Of a DNA stretch of 64,000 bases, positions 37,721 to 48,946 are shown piece after piece (the first letter of the stretch is position 1; each line of letters begins with the position of its first letter). The position numbers were made by a program, and so were the translations under genes. The notes below the pieces were generated by a model. The model was not told where the DNA came from, searched no databases, and saw nothing but the letters and a program-made list of their open reading frames with translations. Source of the DNA: Alitta virens (lineage: Eukaryota; Annelida; Polychaeta; Phyllodocida; Nereididae); contig OW028585.1 of NCBI GenBank assembly GCA_932294295.1, forward strand, positions 31,597,720 through 31,661,719. The letters are read 5' to 3'.

Positions 37721-40646
37721 TGTGAGTAACATGTCTACATATTTGTGTATCTCAATGTTTTGTCAATGTCTCAATGTGAGTAACATGTCTACATATTTGT
37801 GTATCTCAATGTTTTGTCAATGTCTCAATGTGAGTAACATGTCTACATATTTGTGTATCTCATTGTTTTGTCAATGTCTCAATGTTAGTATGTCTACATA
37901 TTTGTGTATCTTGATGTTTGTCAATGTCTCAATGTGAGTATGTCTACATATTTGTGTATCTCAATGTTTTGTCAATGTCTCAATGTGAGTATGTCTACAT
38001 ATTTGTGTGTCTCATTGTTTTGTCAATGTCTCAATGTGAGTATGTCTACATATTTGTGTATCTCAATGTTTTGTCAATGTCTCAATGTGAGTATGTCTAC
38101 ATATTTGTGTATCTCAATGTTTTGTCAATGTTTCAATGTGAGTAACATGTCTACATATTTGTGTATCTCAATGTTTTGTCAATGTCTCAATGTGAGTAAC
38201 ATGTCTACATATTTGTGTATCTCATTGTTTTGTCAATGTCTCAATGTTAGTATGTCTACATATTTGTGTATCTTGATGTTTTGTCAATGTCTCAATGTGA
38301 GTATGTCTACATATTTGTGTATCTCAATGTTTTGTCAATGTCTCAATGTGAGTATGTCTACATATTTGTGTATCTCATTGTTTTGTCAATGTCTCAATGT
38401 GAGTATGTCTACATATTTGTGTATCTCAATGTTTTGTCAATGTCTCAATGTGAGTATGTCTACATATTTGTGTATCTCATTGTTTTGTAAATGTCTCAAT
38501 GTGAGTATGTCTACATGTTTGTGTAACTCAATATTTTGTAAATGTCTCAATGTGAGTATGTCTACATATTTGTGTATCTCAATGTTTTGTCAATGTCTCA
38601 ATGTGAGTATGTCTACATATTTGTGTAACTCATTGTTTTGTCAATGTCTCAATGTGAGTATGTCTACATATTTGTGTAACTCAATATTTTGTAAATGTCT
38701 CAATGTGAGTATGTCTACATATTTGTGTATCTCAATGTTTTGTCAATGTCTCAATGTAGGTATGTCTACATATTTGTGTAACTCATTGTTTTGTCAATGT
38801 CTCAATGTGAGTATGTCTACATATTTGTGTATCTCAATGTTTTGTCAATGTCTCAATGTGAGTATGTCTACATATTTGTGTATCTCAATGTTTTGTCAAT
38901 GTCTCAATGTGAGTAACATGTCTACATATTTGTGTAACTCATTGTTTTGTCAATGTCTCAATGTGAGTAACATGTCTACATATTTGTGTATCTCAATGTT
39001 TTGTCAATGTCTCAATGTGAGTAACATGTCTACATATTTGTGTAACTCATTGTTTTGTCAATGTCTCAATGTGAGTATGTCTACATATTTATGTATCTCA
39101 ATGTTTTGTCAATGTCTCAATGTGAGTAACATGTCTACATATTTGTGTATCTCAATGTTTTGTCAATGTCTCAATGTGAGTAACATGTCTACATATTTGT
39201 GTATCTCAATGTTTTGTCAATGTCTCAATGTGAGTATGTCTACATATTTTTGTATCTCAATGTTTTGTCAATGTCTCAATGTGAGTAACATGTCTACATA
39301 TTTATGTATCTCATTGTTTTGTCAATGTCTCAATGTGAGTAACATGTCTACATATTTGTGTAACTCATTATTTTGTCAATGTCTCAATGTGAGTATGTCT
39401 ACAGATTTGTGTATCTCAATGTTTTGTCAATGTCTCAATGTGAGTAACATGTCTACATATTTGTGTATCTCATTGTTTTGGCAATGTCTCAATGTGAGTA
39501 ACATGTCTACATATTTGTGTATCTCATTGTTTTGTCAATGTCTCAATGTGAGTATGTCTACATATTTGTGTATCTCGATGTTTTGTCAATGTCTCAATGT
39601 GAGTATGTCTACATATTTGTGTATCTCAATGTTTTGTCAATGTCTCAATGTGAGTATGTCTACATATTTGTGTATCTCAATGTTTTGTCAATGTCTCAAT
39701 GTGAGTATGTCTACATATTTGTGTATCTCAATGTTTTGTCAATGTCTCAATGTGAGTATGTCTACATATTTGTGTATCTCAATGTTTTGTCAATGTCTCA
39801 ATGTGAGTAACATGTCTACATATTTGTGTAACTCATTGTTTTGTCAATGTCTCAATGTGAGTAACATGTCTACATATTTGTGTATCTCAATGTTTTGTCA
39901 ATGTCTCAATGTGAGTAACATGTCTACATATTTGTGTAACTCATTGTTTTGTCAATGTCTCAATGTGAGTATGTCTACATATTTATGTATCTCAATGTTT
40001 TGTCAATGTCTCAATGTGAGTAACATGTCTACATATTTGTGTATCTCAATGTTTTGTCAATGTCTCAATGTGAGTAACATGTCTACATATTTGTGTATCT
40101 CAATGTTTTGTCAATGTCTCAATGTGAGTATGTCTACATATTTTTGTATCTCAATGTTTTGTCAATGTCTCAATGTGAGTAACATGTCTACATATTTATG
40201 TATCTCATTGTTTTGTCAATGTCTCAATGTGAGTAACATGTCTACATATTTGTTTAACTCATTATTTTGTCAATGTCTCAATGTGAGTATGTCTACAGAT
40301 TTGTGTATCTCAATGTTTTGTCAATGTCTCAATGTGAGTAACATGTCTACATATTTGTGTATCTCATTGTTTTGGCAATGTCTCAATGTGAGTAACATGT
40401 CTACATATTTGTGTATCTCATTGTTTTGTCAATGTCTCAATGTGAGTATGTCTACATATTTGTGTATCTCGATGTTTTGTCAATGTCTCAATGTGAGTAT
40501 GTCTACATATTTGTGTATCTCAATGTTTTGTCAATGTCTCAATGTGAGTATGTCTACATATTTGTGTATCTCAATGTTTTGTCAATGTCTCAATGTGAGT
40601 ATGTCTACATATTTGTGTATCTCAATGTTTTGTCAATGTCTCAATG
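37721..40646 (+). repeat. Minisatellite of 51/54-bp units, about 55 copies
   Basis: Units contain gtctacatatttgtgtat, ctcaatgttttgtc and aatgtctcaatgtgag; the 54-bp type adds aac after gtgagt. Because units are multiples of three with no stop in one frame, a 932-codon frame runs through it. I do not think it is a gene: codon changes look neutral and the frame has no start context. Units from about 38,880 to 39,740 are repeated about 894 bp later (for example acagatttg at 39401 and 40295). Confidence 0.92.
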
Positions 40647-40880
40647 CTACTGGTTCTGACGCTCAGTCAGCTTATATCACCAGCTGTCAGAGGCAGACAT
40701 AAAGATAGATGTCAAGGCTGTTTGGAGTCCACACCATGTTTCACATTTACCGCATGAGTGAGGTCTTTTACTTGCCTCAGCATAGACACAGAGTCCAAGG
40801 CAACTCCAATTTAACATCTCATGCGATCGACATCCAGCTGCTGGGATGTAGCTCATGAAGCCTGTAACTGAGTATAAAGA
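40641..40880 (+). repeat. Dispersed repeat R1, full copy after the 51-bp array
   Basis: Begins tctcaatgctactggttc, then agtcagcttatatcacc, cagaggcagac, ggagtccacaccatg, cttgcctcagcatagacac and ctcatgcgatcgacatcc. Other copies: 1360-1530, 10272-10335 (partial), 13525-13555 (partial), 19008-19060 (minus, partial), 20430-20565, 36920-37125, 48432-48640, 59905-60100. No coding potential and no tRNA-like head, so its class is unclear. Confidence 0.75.
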
Positions 40881-40990
40881 CACAGTCAAAATATCAAAAA
40901 GTCAAATGTGAGCTTTATATTTGGTTAGCTACTACTGGAAACACTCTCCACAGATATATTTTGAGCTGTATGGACAACTTAAATTGTCAT

Positions 40991-41012
40991 GATAGATAGA
41001 TAGATAGATATT
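40991..41012 (+). repeat. Short GATA microsatellite
   Basis: Five GATA units beside atattttattttg, a likely minus-strand retroelement tail. Confidence 0.85.
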
Positions 41013-41192
41013 TTATTTTGATGGAAATGGTACAACAATTATTATACAGTAAGACATTTACTATGAATTGTAATCTATTGTAAATATAAGCCCATCAGGA
41101 AACCACCGGAGCATTAGCTGTAATGATGGCACCTTCAATAAAGTACTGTATATTTTCAAAAATCTTATTTGACAGATTGAATATTATCAAAG

Positions 41193-44100
41193 ATGTCTTC
41201 TGTGAGAGCTCCTACCATCAAACTAGCAGCTGGAAATGAGATGCCATTAATTGGATTAGGATGCTGGATAGTGAGTAAACACTATGGTTGGGCAATTGTG
41301 GGACCAACTGACAGCATTTTTGTTGCTAAGTGAACATATGATGCTGTAAACTGAAGGATATGTGAAATTTAGATCCCTGATTAATGCAGGCCTACATGTA
41401 AGCATGGAAAGTCCAAACTATTTTTAAGTAAAACTAAGTTAGCTGGTCCATTTGAATTCAATATGGGCAAGATTTACTCTACATATTGACATTTATTTTC
41501 TACTTTTATCATATGTTATGTTTCCTTTTTCTGTAGCCATCTGATGCAGGGGTTTTCTCAACGGAATTGGAAAAACTTGTCTCTGCCGTTGACGAAGCTA
41601 TTGCAGCTGGGTACAGGAAATTTGATACAGCTCTTGCGTACAACACTGAACAAGCCCTCAGAAGAGCCCTGAAGAAGAACTTAGACAAAGGAACGGTTAA
41701 GCGGGAAGACCTCTTTATCATTTCTAAGGTATCGTGAAGTTGATTCACTTGGCAAAATGGAGTACAGTCAGTGATAAAATTGCAAGAACAATGGAGAAGT
41801 AGATGATGTCATAATATATGACGTAATCAAAATGAGGTCAATGAGGCTAAATTGCCAACATGGCTGCATTAAAACATTGACCTCATCTTAACTACGTAAT
41901 TGCATTATGGTGTCATTAAATGCCCATTGTACTTGCACTCTGCGACATCACCATGGTCGTTGTGCCCTCGAAGGTCCTGGGCCTCCACGCGGCGAGGGTG
42001 CAAACACTTGGGGTGAAGTCCTCTATCCCCAGTGGCTAAAACAGGACAGTGTGCCTTGCACAAGCTGCTCCAGCTATCCAATGCAGACACTTATTGATTT
42101 TTTACATGCTTCTGGTTTCTACTACCAACTATAGATAATCAATCTTACCCTAGAGAGCCTCTACATAGCCCACTCAGGTGCTGATGAGGCGTTAAACAAT
42201 AACACTACCTACCTACCTACTACCTACTACCATGGTCGTTGTCTACTGATGACTTCAAAACACTTATATCTGAGTACAAGTGAGGGCAATGAGCAAAAAT
42301 GCCAAAATAGCTGCTCCATGAAAAGAGTGTATTGGCTTAAAGCAAGATGCAAGTTTTGAAATATGTTCACCAATATATCACTTCCAAAAAGTCTCACATT
42401 TTTCAGAAGCCACCTGATACTCCTTTAATTTTTCTGCTTTCAATTTCAATGGGGAGAAATAGTACCACTAGAGGTCACTGACACTGTAGCAGATAAGTAT
42501 TGTTTGATGACGTCATCTATTGTGTGATGTCATGCAACAACAGTTTAGTGACTTCATCTTATTGTCTTTTCATCTGCTATAGGCGCGGTGCCCCCTGTAG
42601 GCTCTGTTACTTTTACTCTCCATCATATTTGTCATTGGTTATTCCTTACAGGTTCCAGGCACCCATATGTCCAAAGAAGCAGTTAGACAAGCCATTAAGC
42701 AAAGTTTGGAAAGTTTACAACTGGATTACTTGGATTTGTATCTGGTACACGGACCATGGACAACAAAGGTATTGCTAACAATTAGCTTGCTGACACAAAC
42801 GAGCCAGAACAGTGTTTGGGGGGCTTACGTTAAACATTTTTAGCTCATCTGTTTGTCTAACAGACGAGTTATTGTTATCACTTGGTCAGCGTTATTGTTG
42901 TCGTGGTGGCGTTAGCACCTTCTGGTTATAGTCATTCATTGAGCCCTTCAATGGAAGAAATACTCATTCTGGGGTGTGATATTCTGATGGAAGCATGAAT
43001 ACTTCTATGAGTAAAAGACACTGCAAATGGGTTTATTCAGGGTTGGTGTTCTGAAATTTATGTGGTGTCTTGGGGTAATTACCCTATGATGTTAAAATGC
43101 TATAAGTTCTGTTTGGGTGATCGGATTTGCCTTAAATTTGGTTTGTATGCTCTACAGGGTGTTAGCGTCATGTTGTAATACTTTTAGGGCTGCCAAAGTG
43201 TAATTACCCCATTAAGAGTAAAATGCTAGAACTTATGTTTGGATGATCGGAATTGCCTTGAATTTGGTTTGTATACCCTAGCATCATGTCTAATACTTTC
43301 AGGGTTGTCAAAGGGTAATTACCCCATGAGGGGTAAAATTCTATAACTTTTGTTTGGGTGATCGGATTTGCGAATTTGGTTTGTACAGGGTGTTGGCATC
43401 ATGCTCTTCACCAAATTTAGCTTGTATACTCGGCAGGGTGTTACCTTCATATTGTATACTTTTATGGTTGACATTAGGTAATTAGCCCTTTATGGGGTAA
43501 GATTCTATTACTTTTGTTTGGAAGATTGGATATTCACCGTATTTGGTTGTTCCAACCGCTGGGTCCCGGGTTCGATTCCCAGTTGAGCCTAAGTTGGATG
43601 GCTGTTTCATCCTTCGTCTCATTGCCATGGTCTCTGCCTGTCCTAATTAGCCCATCAGGTGCAGAAATACAAGACGTAAAGCCCTAATCACCCACCCACC
43701 GTATTTGGTTGAATGCTCTACAGAGTGTTGTGATCATGTTGTAATACTTGCATGGGTACCCACGAAGCAGTAAAATATTATGAATTTATTTTGTATGTTT
43801 ACATGATGGTAATAACCCCACAGATCGACCCTGAAAGAGCAAAGACCCTGGACAATGTAAAGCGAGTAACGTAAGTCATCACTGCTGATCACCTTCCACC
43901 ACTGGACCAGTTTATACTTAACACAGTATTTTGTTAGTTTCTACTGAATTTACCTTGCTTTGTAGAGCTTAGTTGGAAATACAGATGCCCTTAAAGAGAC
44001 TGAGCATCCAAGGACGAAGTTTGAAGAGGTTTGGCAGGTAAAGCTTGTCTAATTTCCCATTAATATCATTATTAGTGTTGTAATAATTATGTAGAATAAA

Positions 44101-47100
44101 ACTGCCATCAACAAAGTTATAGCAAAACAGGGAAGTTGTGGACAGAGAAAACCAAATCTCAGTTTGAATGAAAAGAGCGATAGGTTGGTCACGGATTGAT
44201 ATGCACAGATTGGACAGTTCTTCATTTGAATAAGCAATCCAGGGCCTCTTAGGGCTGGTGGATGGCGTCCATTACAAGTGGTGACATCATAATCATTACA
44301 ATGGCCAGTGATGTCATTGTGATTGTTTGTTATTGTGATGTCATATTTATTTGTGATTGCCATTAATGTAAATCACCAATCCTGAGCATATTAAAGAAAA
44401 TTTCATGAGTTGATTCCCTGATAAATTCATAACATCAATTATTTGATTTTCATTAGCGTATTTAAATGAACACATTTTTTCTTTGTTTGGCAATGATATG
44501 AAACCGTCACTACGATAGCGTTACTTCTGGTAACTTAGTCACTGCCTCCTTGACCACATACCTCCTAATGCTGCATTATATACTTTATATATTTATAAAT
44601 ATGTATATTGGTTTTGGTCAAATGATTACTCATTTTGTTTTTCAGACAAATGGGAGATTACTAACCTGTTCAATAAATATAAATTTCTCAAAAAAATTAC
44701 ACAAATCAACTAAATTATTTAACGAAATACACATTAAAATGCACTTAAATACTGCTACTAGGATGCACTTTGCTTCAGCCAATCACAGTCAATGTTATGA
44801 ATTTATCAGGCAATCAACTCATGAAAATTTCTTTAATGCTCAGGGAACATTATCAGCCAATAGTTGTAGCCACCTGGTGGAAATGCTGAGAATGTGACAT
44901 CATGCCATTCCAAGCTAATGCAATTTGAGTTTAACACCATATATAGTATAGATGTAGAGTACAGCACACTGTAAAGTTCAGCTACACCTGACAAACTGAC
45001 TTTCTTTTTCCGAACCCAAGAATATCATTGACAGACAAGAGCTTTTTTGCCAGGAGTCTCCATTCTATTGGCTATTCCCCTTCAGTGCACATACACAGGG
45101 CCTCCTACTATTGGCCTGTGTTCTGGGGTGGACAGGAGTCACAACCCTTAAGTCATTCTTAAGTGTCTTTATACATTTGTTAAGGCTCTGAATTCTTGAG
45201 GTTAAGTCATAGCTTTAAACTGTATTCTAGACTATTTTCTTATAAAATAATACTCTGAACATTTTAAATACATGACATTATATACCATCACCAAGAAATT
45301 GATGATAGATACCAGACAACCCTGATGGCATCTATGGTTACATGAATTAGCATCAAACATGAAAGCAACCGACCAAAAATTTCCCATTATTTCATATGTA
45401 AGCACCTCAAATATTTATATGGATTAATCATTGCAGGCAATGGAAGAAGTTTTTGACACTGGCAAAGCAAAAGCAATTGGCATTTCCAACTTCAATTCGA
45501 AACAAATCGACCTTGTTCGTAAAGTGGCGAGACACCCGATTTCCAATATACAGGTGGAGTGCCATGCTTTTTTACAGCAAAGGAAATTGATCGATTTCTG
45601 CCAAGAAAGGAATATCAGCGTCACAGCTTATTCGCCCCTTGGTTCACCAGACAGGCCAGATTTGTAAGTACTAACATCCAACACAGTTTTAAGATTGAAA
45701 AGAAAAGGTATGTCCCACATAGGCGCAATACAGCAGAATCTCTCCAGTCATTGCAGCGTTTACCCACCAGAGGCGCTGGGCGAATGGCAATAGCCCTGAG
45801 GGTCTGCCAGATTTCGGACGGAGCAAACATCCTGGTACAAGGAATTTAACAGTGTGTATCAGTTTCTATCAACCATTTGAGGCCAAAACGGCAATTCATG
45901 CTCAACAGCCCTAAATAACGCCAGATTAGGCAATATTTAAAGAAATATTTTGTTTGCCGCTAAAGAGCATTGTTGTGATATCAAGTAGTCTGGGTGCAAT
46001 AGGTCAAAAAGTTTAAGTCATCAACAATGTCATGCCTGACATTTATTTATGTAACATTGTCTAACATAGGCTAAAAATGAGGCAATTAATCTTATCATCA
46101 TATAGGAAATTTCTTAAGGTTTTTGTAGACCTTTTCAGATAAAAAATAAACCAAATATTAAGGGGGTTGCAGATAAAAACGGCAGAGAAATGGGTATCAG
46201 CTAAAAGTACCAATATAGACGGAGCTCTTTCTTGGGGCATCCCAATGAAACCACCAGATTGTAAAAAAAAAAAAGAAGAGAAATCCAGAATGGTTGTGTC
46301 TATATCAGCAGAAAATAAAAAAATGACGACATTTCGTATCGCATGACATTAATAGAAAAATGTACAGTATTAAAACTTAGAATAAAGGTTTTATAAATGT
46401 ATATTTTTGATCTTAGCATATTCCATTAAATGTGAGCTATTATGTCAGTAAATATGTAAATAAGTGAACATCAGCAAAAATGTTGAGGTATTAGTGAGTA
46501 GCATAGTTACTAGGGCTGTACACCGGTTCTTGATATACCGTTTGTGCCGGTACAACGATTTGGGTATTGATAATCGTTATGTAATTATAACGATTAAATA
46601 AAAGATATGCTGAGCAGCGTTTTTGACCATACAAATCACCCGCTACCCAGATGTTTTGGATAGTTTGAAGAAAAAATATCAGCTGACTGTTAATTACACT
46701 GACATTACACAACAGTCTGGAGTTATTTAATAAAATTTGTTAATTAAATTCCATTGTCTACTTTCATCATATAATTCGTAATAGGCTTTTAGTGATTTTC
46801 CCATTGATATATTTTAACGACATGTATCATGATACGTATCGTATTGGTTTTACTGCACCTAATATGTATTGTATCGTTTTAAAGATAAAGGTGTACAGCC
46901 CTAATAGTTACTACTATTTATGAAACCAGTCTTACTCTATAGCATAATTATTTTTTTCAGCTTGAAATTGCCAGGTCACACCAATATATTGGAAGAACCA
47001 ATTGTTGTCAGTTTGGCAAAGAATTACAATAAGTCTCCAGCACAGGTGATACAAATATACATTTTCGTCAATAAGACATGAAGAATAGTAAAATTATGCA

Positions 47101-48764
47101 TACTATTATATATAAATGCAACAAAAATGGTTGTACTTCCATGCTTCTACCCAGGAGACGGTCACATCAAATTTCAATAGCAATGCTAAATTGCACTCTA
47201 ATCCAGGTTGATATCCCAGGCAATAAGTCTAGAATATTTGGTGGGAGCAGCATGGCCTTCATTTGCAGAATGAGTGCCATGCAGTGTGGCTGTTAATTTG
47301 TGAGGTATTCAGTGTGCACACTGTTTTACAGCATTTTAACCTATCTGAATCAATTTTATGCTAAAAAAAAACAATGAGAGTACACACTATGACTAACCTT
47401 GACATGATGTTATTTTTCAACAATCATAATTTTCATACAGTGAATTGGCAAATTCAACTCCTGCTTCTTACACATTTTCAAAGTTATTACCGCATGACTT
47501 AGTCATCGCCGATATCAACCGCATTGCTCATTTTCAATGATGTGAAATGGAGATCGTAGGCACTGATGCTTGTTTAGATATCTCTTGTCCAAACTGAATA
47601 TTTATCAGCCTGTTGGAAAATACCACAGAAAATAACAGGACTGTTGCCAGGCTAAAATGCATTCCATGATCACTGAAGTGGAAGCAGAATTCAGTAGGGC
47701 TCAGAACATGACATCTTACCTGTTGATAGCCAATGAGATTAAGTCATTGAAACAAACTTAACGGGTGCGTATGTTGGTACTGCCATGTCACTAACAACAT
47801 ATACAAACCTTTTCATTGCCAAATCCAAGTTAAATACCTAAGCAATAATCAAATGTAGCCAGTTTGTATGCTCTATAGTGCTATGTTATATTTTAGTACT
47901 TGACTTAAAACTGGCTTTTGTAACAGATTCTTCTGCGATGGAATGTGCAAAGAGGAATAGCTGTGGTTCCGAAATCCCTGACACCGACTCGAGTGCAAGA
48001 GAATTTCCAGGTAAGTTTTTTGAGTCACATCAAAGAGCATGTGTATACAATATTGGAATGCTTTGTAATAGATTTTATGGTCAACTGCAGTCTTGAGATC
48101 CTGATGCAAAAATATAACATATCAGATTCTGTCTTAATGCACTAATTTGAGAGTTTTTCTGTCATAGATATTTGATTTTCAATTGACCGATGAAGATATG
48201 GAATCCATCGCAACCCTGGACAGACATATTCGCTACTTTCAGTTCCCTGACTCGTAAGTATTGTATTGCATTGCATTGCATTGTATTGTATTGTATTGCA
48301 TTGCATTGCATTGTATTGTATTGTATTGCATTGCATTGCATTGTATTGTACTAGATTGCATTGTATTGCATTGCATTGTCTTGTATTGCATTGTATTGTA
48401 TTGTATTGTATTGTATTGTATTGTATTGTATTGTTGCTACTGGTCTGAGGATTAGTCAGCTTATATGACCAGTTGTCAAAGGCCTACAGATTGCTAGGAG
48501 TCCACACCCTGTTACTTATTTTTTTATGGGTGGGATCTTTTATTTGCATTAGCATAGACACCAAGTGCAACTTGCTACAAGGCACCACCAATTTAACGTC
48601 TCATGCCACTGAAATCCCTGCAGCTGAGATGTAGCTTATCTCAAAAATATGTTTAAGCCCGAAAAGATGAGAACCAATTTCACTTGTCGCATAAGACTTA
48701 TTTTATTGAATTTTTCAGGTTGGGACTACACCCTGATGATCCTTTCAAAGGTGTTGAGTTTTAG
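41193..48764 (+). CDS. Aldo-keto reductase, AKR1-like, complete ten-exon gene
   Basis: NADPH-dependent carbonyl reductase of the (beta/alpha)8-barrel AKR superfamily, presumably cytosolic; substrate unknown. Exons: 41193-41270, 41537-41728, 42652-42768, 43824-43870, 43968-44037, 45437-45663, 46961-47045, 47927-48010, 48168-48253, 48719-48764. All have GT-AG borders and compatible phases, giving about 343 residues (family usually 315-330). Motifs: MPLIGLGCW near the N-terminus; tetrad Asp56 and Tyr61 (FDTALAY), Lys90 (FIISK), His123 (YLVHGP); GISNFN near 183-188; Gln207; AYSPLGS with Tyr233; VVPKSLTPTRVQEN at 285-298, whose Lys288, Ser289 and Arg294 match the AKR1 site for the NADPH 2'-phosphate. 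Odd: the usual Trp after the catalytic His (HWP) is Gly. For exon 5 I chose the acceptor at 43967, which fits the consensus donor gtaagt of exon 4. The alternative (donor at 43866, acceptor 43965) also keeps frame. AATAAA lies at 48845-48850. Confidence 0.92.
41935..42235 (+). mobile_element. Retroelement 3' fragment with CTAC tail in aldo-keto reductase intron 2
   Basis: A higher-GC block with ggtcctgggcctcc runs to ggcgttaaacaataac followed by CTAC repeats. ATGAGGCGTTAAACAA-type ends are usual for LINE 3' UTRs. No reverse-transcriptase motif is readable. Confidence 0.45.
42410..42550 (-). repeat. Dispersed repeat R3 (pair with 17160-17290)
   Basis: Contains ggggagaaatagtaccac, gtagcagataagtattg and tttgatgacgtcat. 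The reverse complement of these blocks is at 17160-17290. Confidence 0.65.
43020..43780 (+). repeat. Tandem repeat of about 115-bp units, split by a SINE
   Basis: Four or five diverged units with ttttgtttgggtgatcgg, aatttggtttgtatgc, ctacagggtgttagc and gggtaattacccc. The array continues on the far side of the SINE at 43550-43696 (gtatttggttgaatgctctac). Lies in intron 3 of the aldo-keto reductase gene. Confidence 0.75.
43550..43696 (+). mobile_element. tRNA-derived SINE, family S1, with perfect 15-bp target duplication
   Basis: Starts in the anticodon arm, has an intact box B (gggttcgattcccag), and ends in a CACC tail. caccgtatttggttg occurs exactly at 43535-43549 and 43697-43711, and both copies belong to the tandem repeat it interrupts. 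Lies in intron 3 of the aldo-keto reductase gene. Confidence 0.9.
44038..45436. other. Aldo-keto reductase intron 5
   Basis: 1.4 kb without a recognised repeat family. The 115-codon frame at 44550 and the 104-codon minus-strand frame at 44049 lack domains. Confidence 0.6.
46511..46903 (+). mobile_element. hAT-like MITE (393 bp) with perfect 8-bp target duplication
   Basis: Terminal inverted repeats TAGGGCTGTACACC and GGTGTACAGCCCTA match over 14 bp. They are flanked by exact 8-bp copies of atagttac (46503-46510 and 46904-46911). An 8-bp duplication and a YAGGG-type end are typical of hAT elements. No transposase frame, so it is non-autonomous. It lies in aldo-keto reductase intron 6. Confidence 0.87.
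47046..47926. other. Aldo-keto reductase intron 7
   Basis: Nothing recognised in this intron. Confidence 0.6.
48258..48435 (+). repeat. Pentanucleotide array of TTGTA/TTGCA units
   Basis: Uninterrupted five-base units with a longer pattern: blocks of TTGCA alternate with blocks of TTGTA. Lies a few bases after the donor site of aldo-keto reductase exon 9 (exon ends 48253). Confidence 0.9.
48432..48640 (+). repeat. Dispersed repeat R1 copy after a pentanucleotide array
   Basis: Reads ttgctactggtctgagg, agtcagcttatatgaccag, ggagtccacaccctg, catagacacc, then ctcatgccac. Begins where the TTGTA array at 48258 ends. In the last aldo-keto reductase intron. Confidence 0.7.
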
Positions 48765-48844
48765 AAGAAAAAAAGAAGAAGAAGAAAAACACTCACAAAT
48801 TTCATAAAATCAATGCCATCTTAATATTTGATGTTTTATTTGGA

Positions 48845-48850
48845 AATAAA
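48845..48850 (+). terminator. Candidate polyadenylation signal of the aldo-keto reductase gene
   Basis: AATAAA about 80 bases after the stop codon, followed within 30 bases by a T-rich stretch. This is the normal arrangement for an animal 3' end. Confidence 0.6.
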
Positions 48851-48946
48851 GTTCTTCTTTCAAAATATCTGTCATTATGAATGTTCACTCTTATTACAAA
48901 TTCAATACCTTCTACCACAAAGAACTATTAAATAACAAGTTTTTCA

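Noticed and set aside
37904..40702. A 932-codon open frame made of a 17-18 residue repeat
   Set aside because: It is the translation of the 51/54-bp minisatellite. It runs out into repeat R1 and has no splice or start context. Kept as a repeat; its openness is noted as a finding.
44049..44897. Frames of 104 and 115 codons in aldo-keto reductase intron 5
   Set aside because: No domain and low-complexity AT-rich composition; the gene's own exons join across this intron.
45424..45830. Minus-strand frames over aldo-keto reductase exon 6
   Set aside because: Shadows of the plus-strand coding exon, which has all family motifs.
48261..48455. Frames rich in Cys, Ile, Leu and His
   Set aside because: Translation of the TTGTA/TTGCA array inside the last aldo-keto reductase intron.
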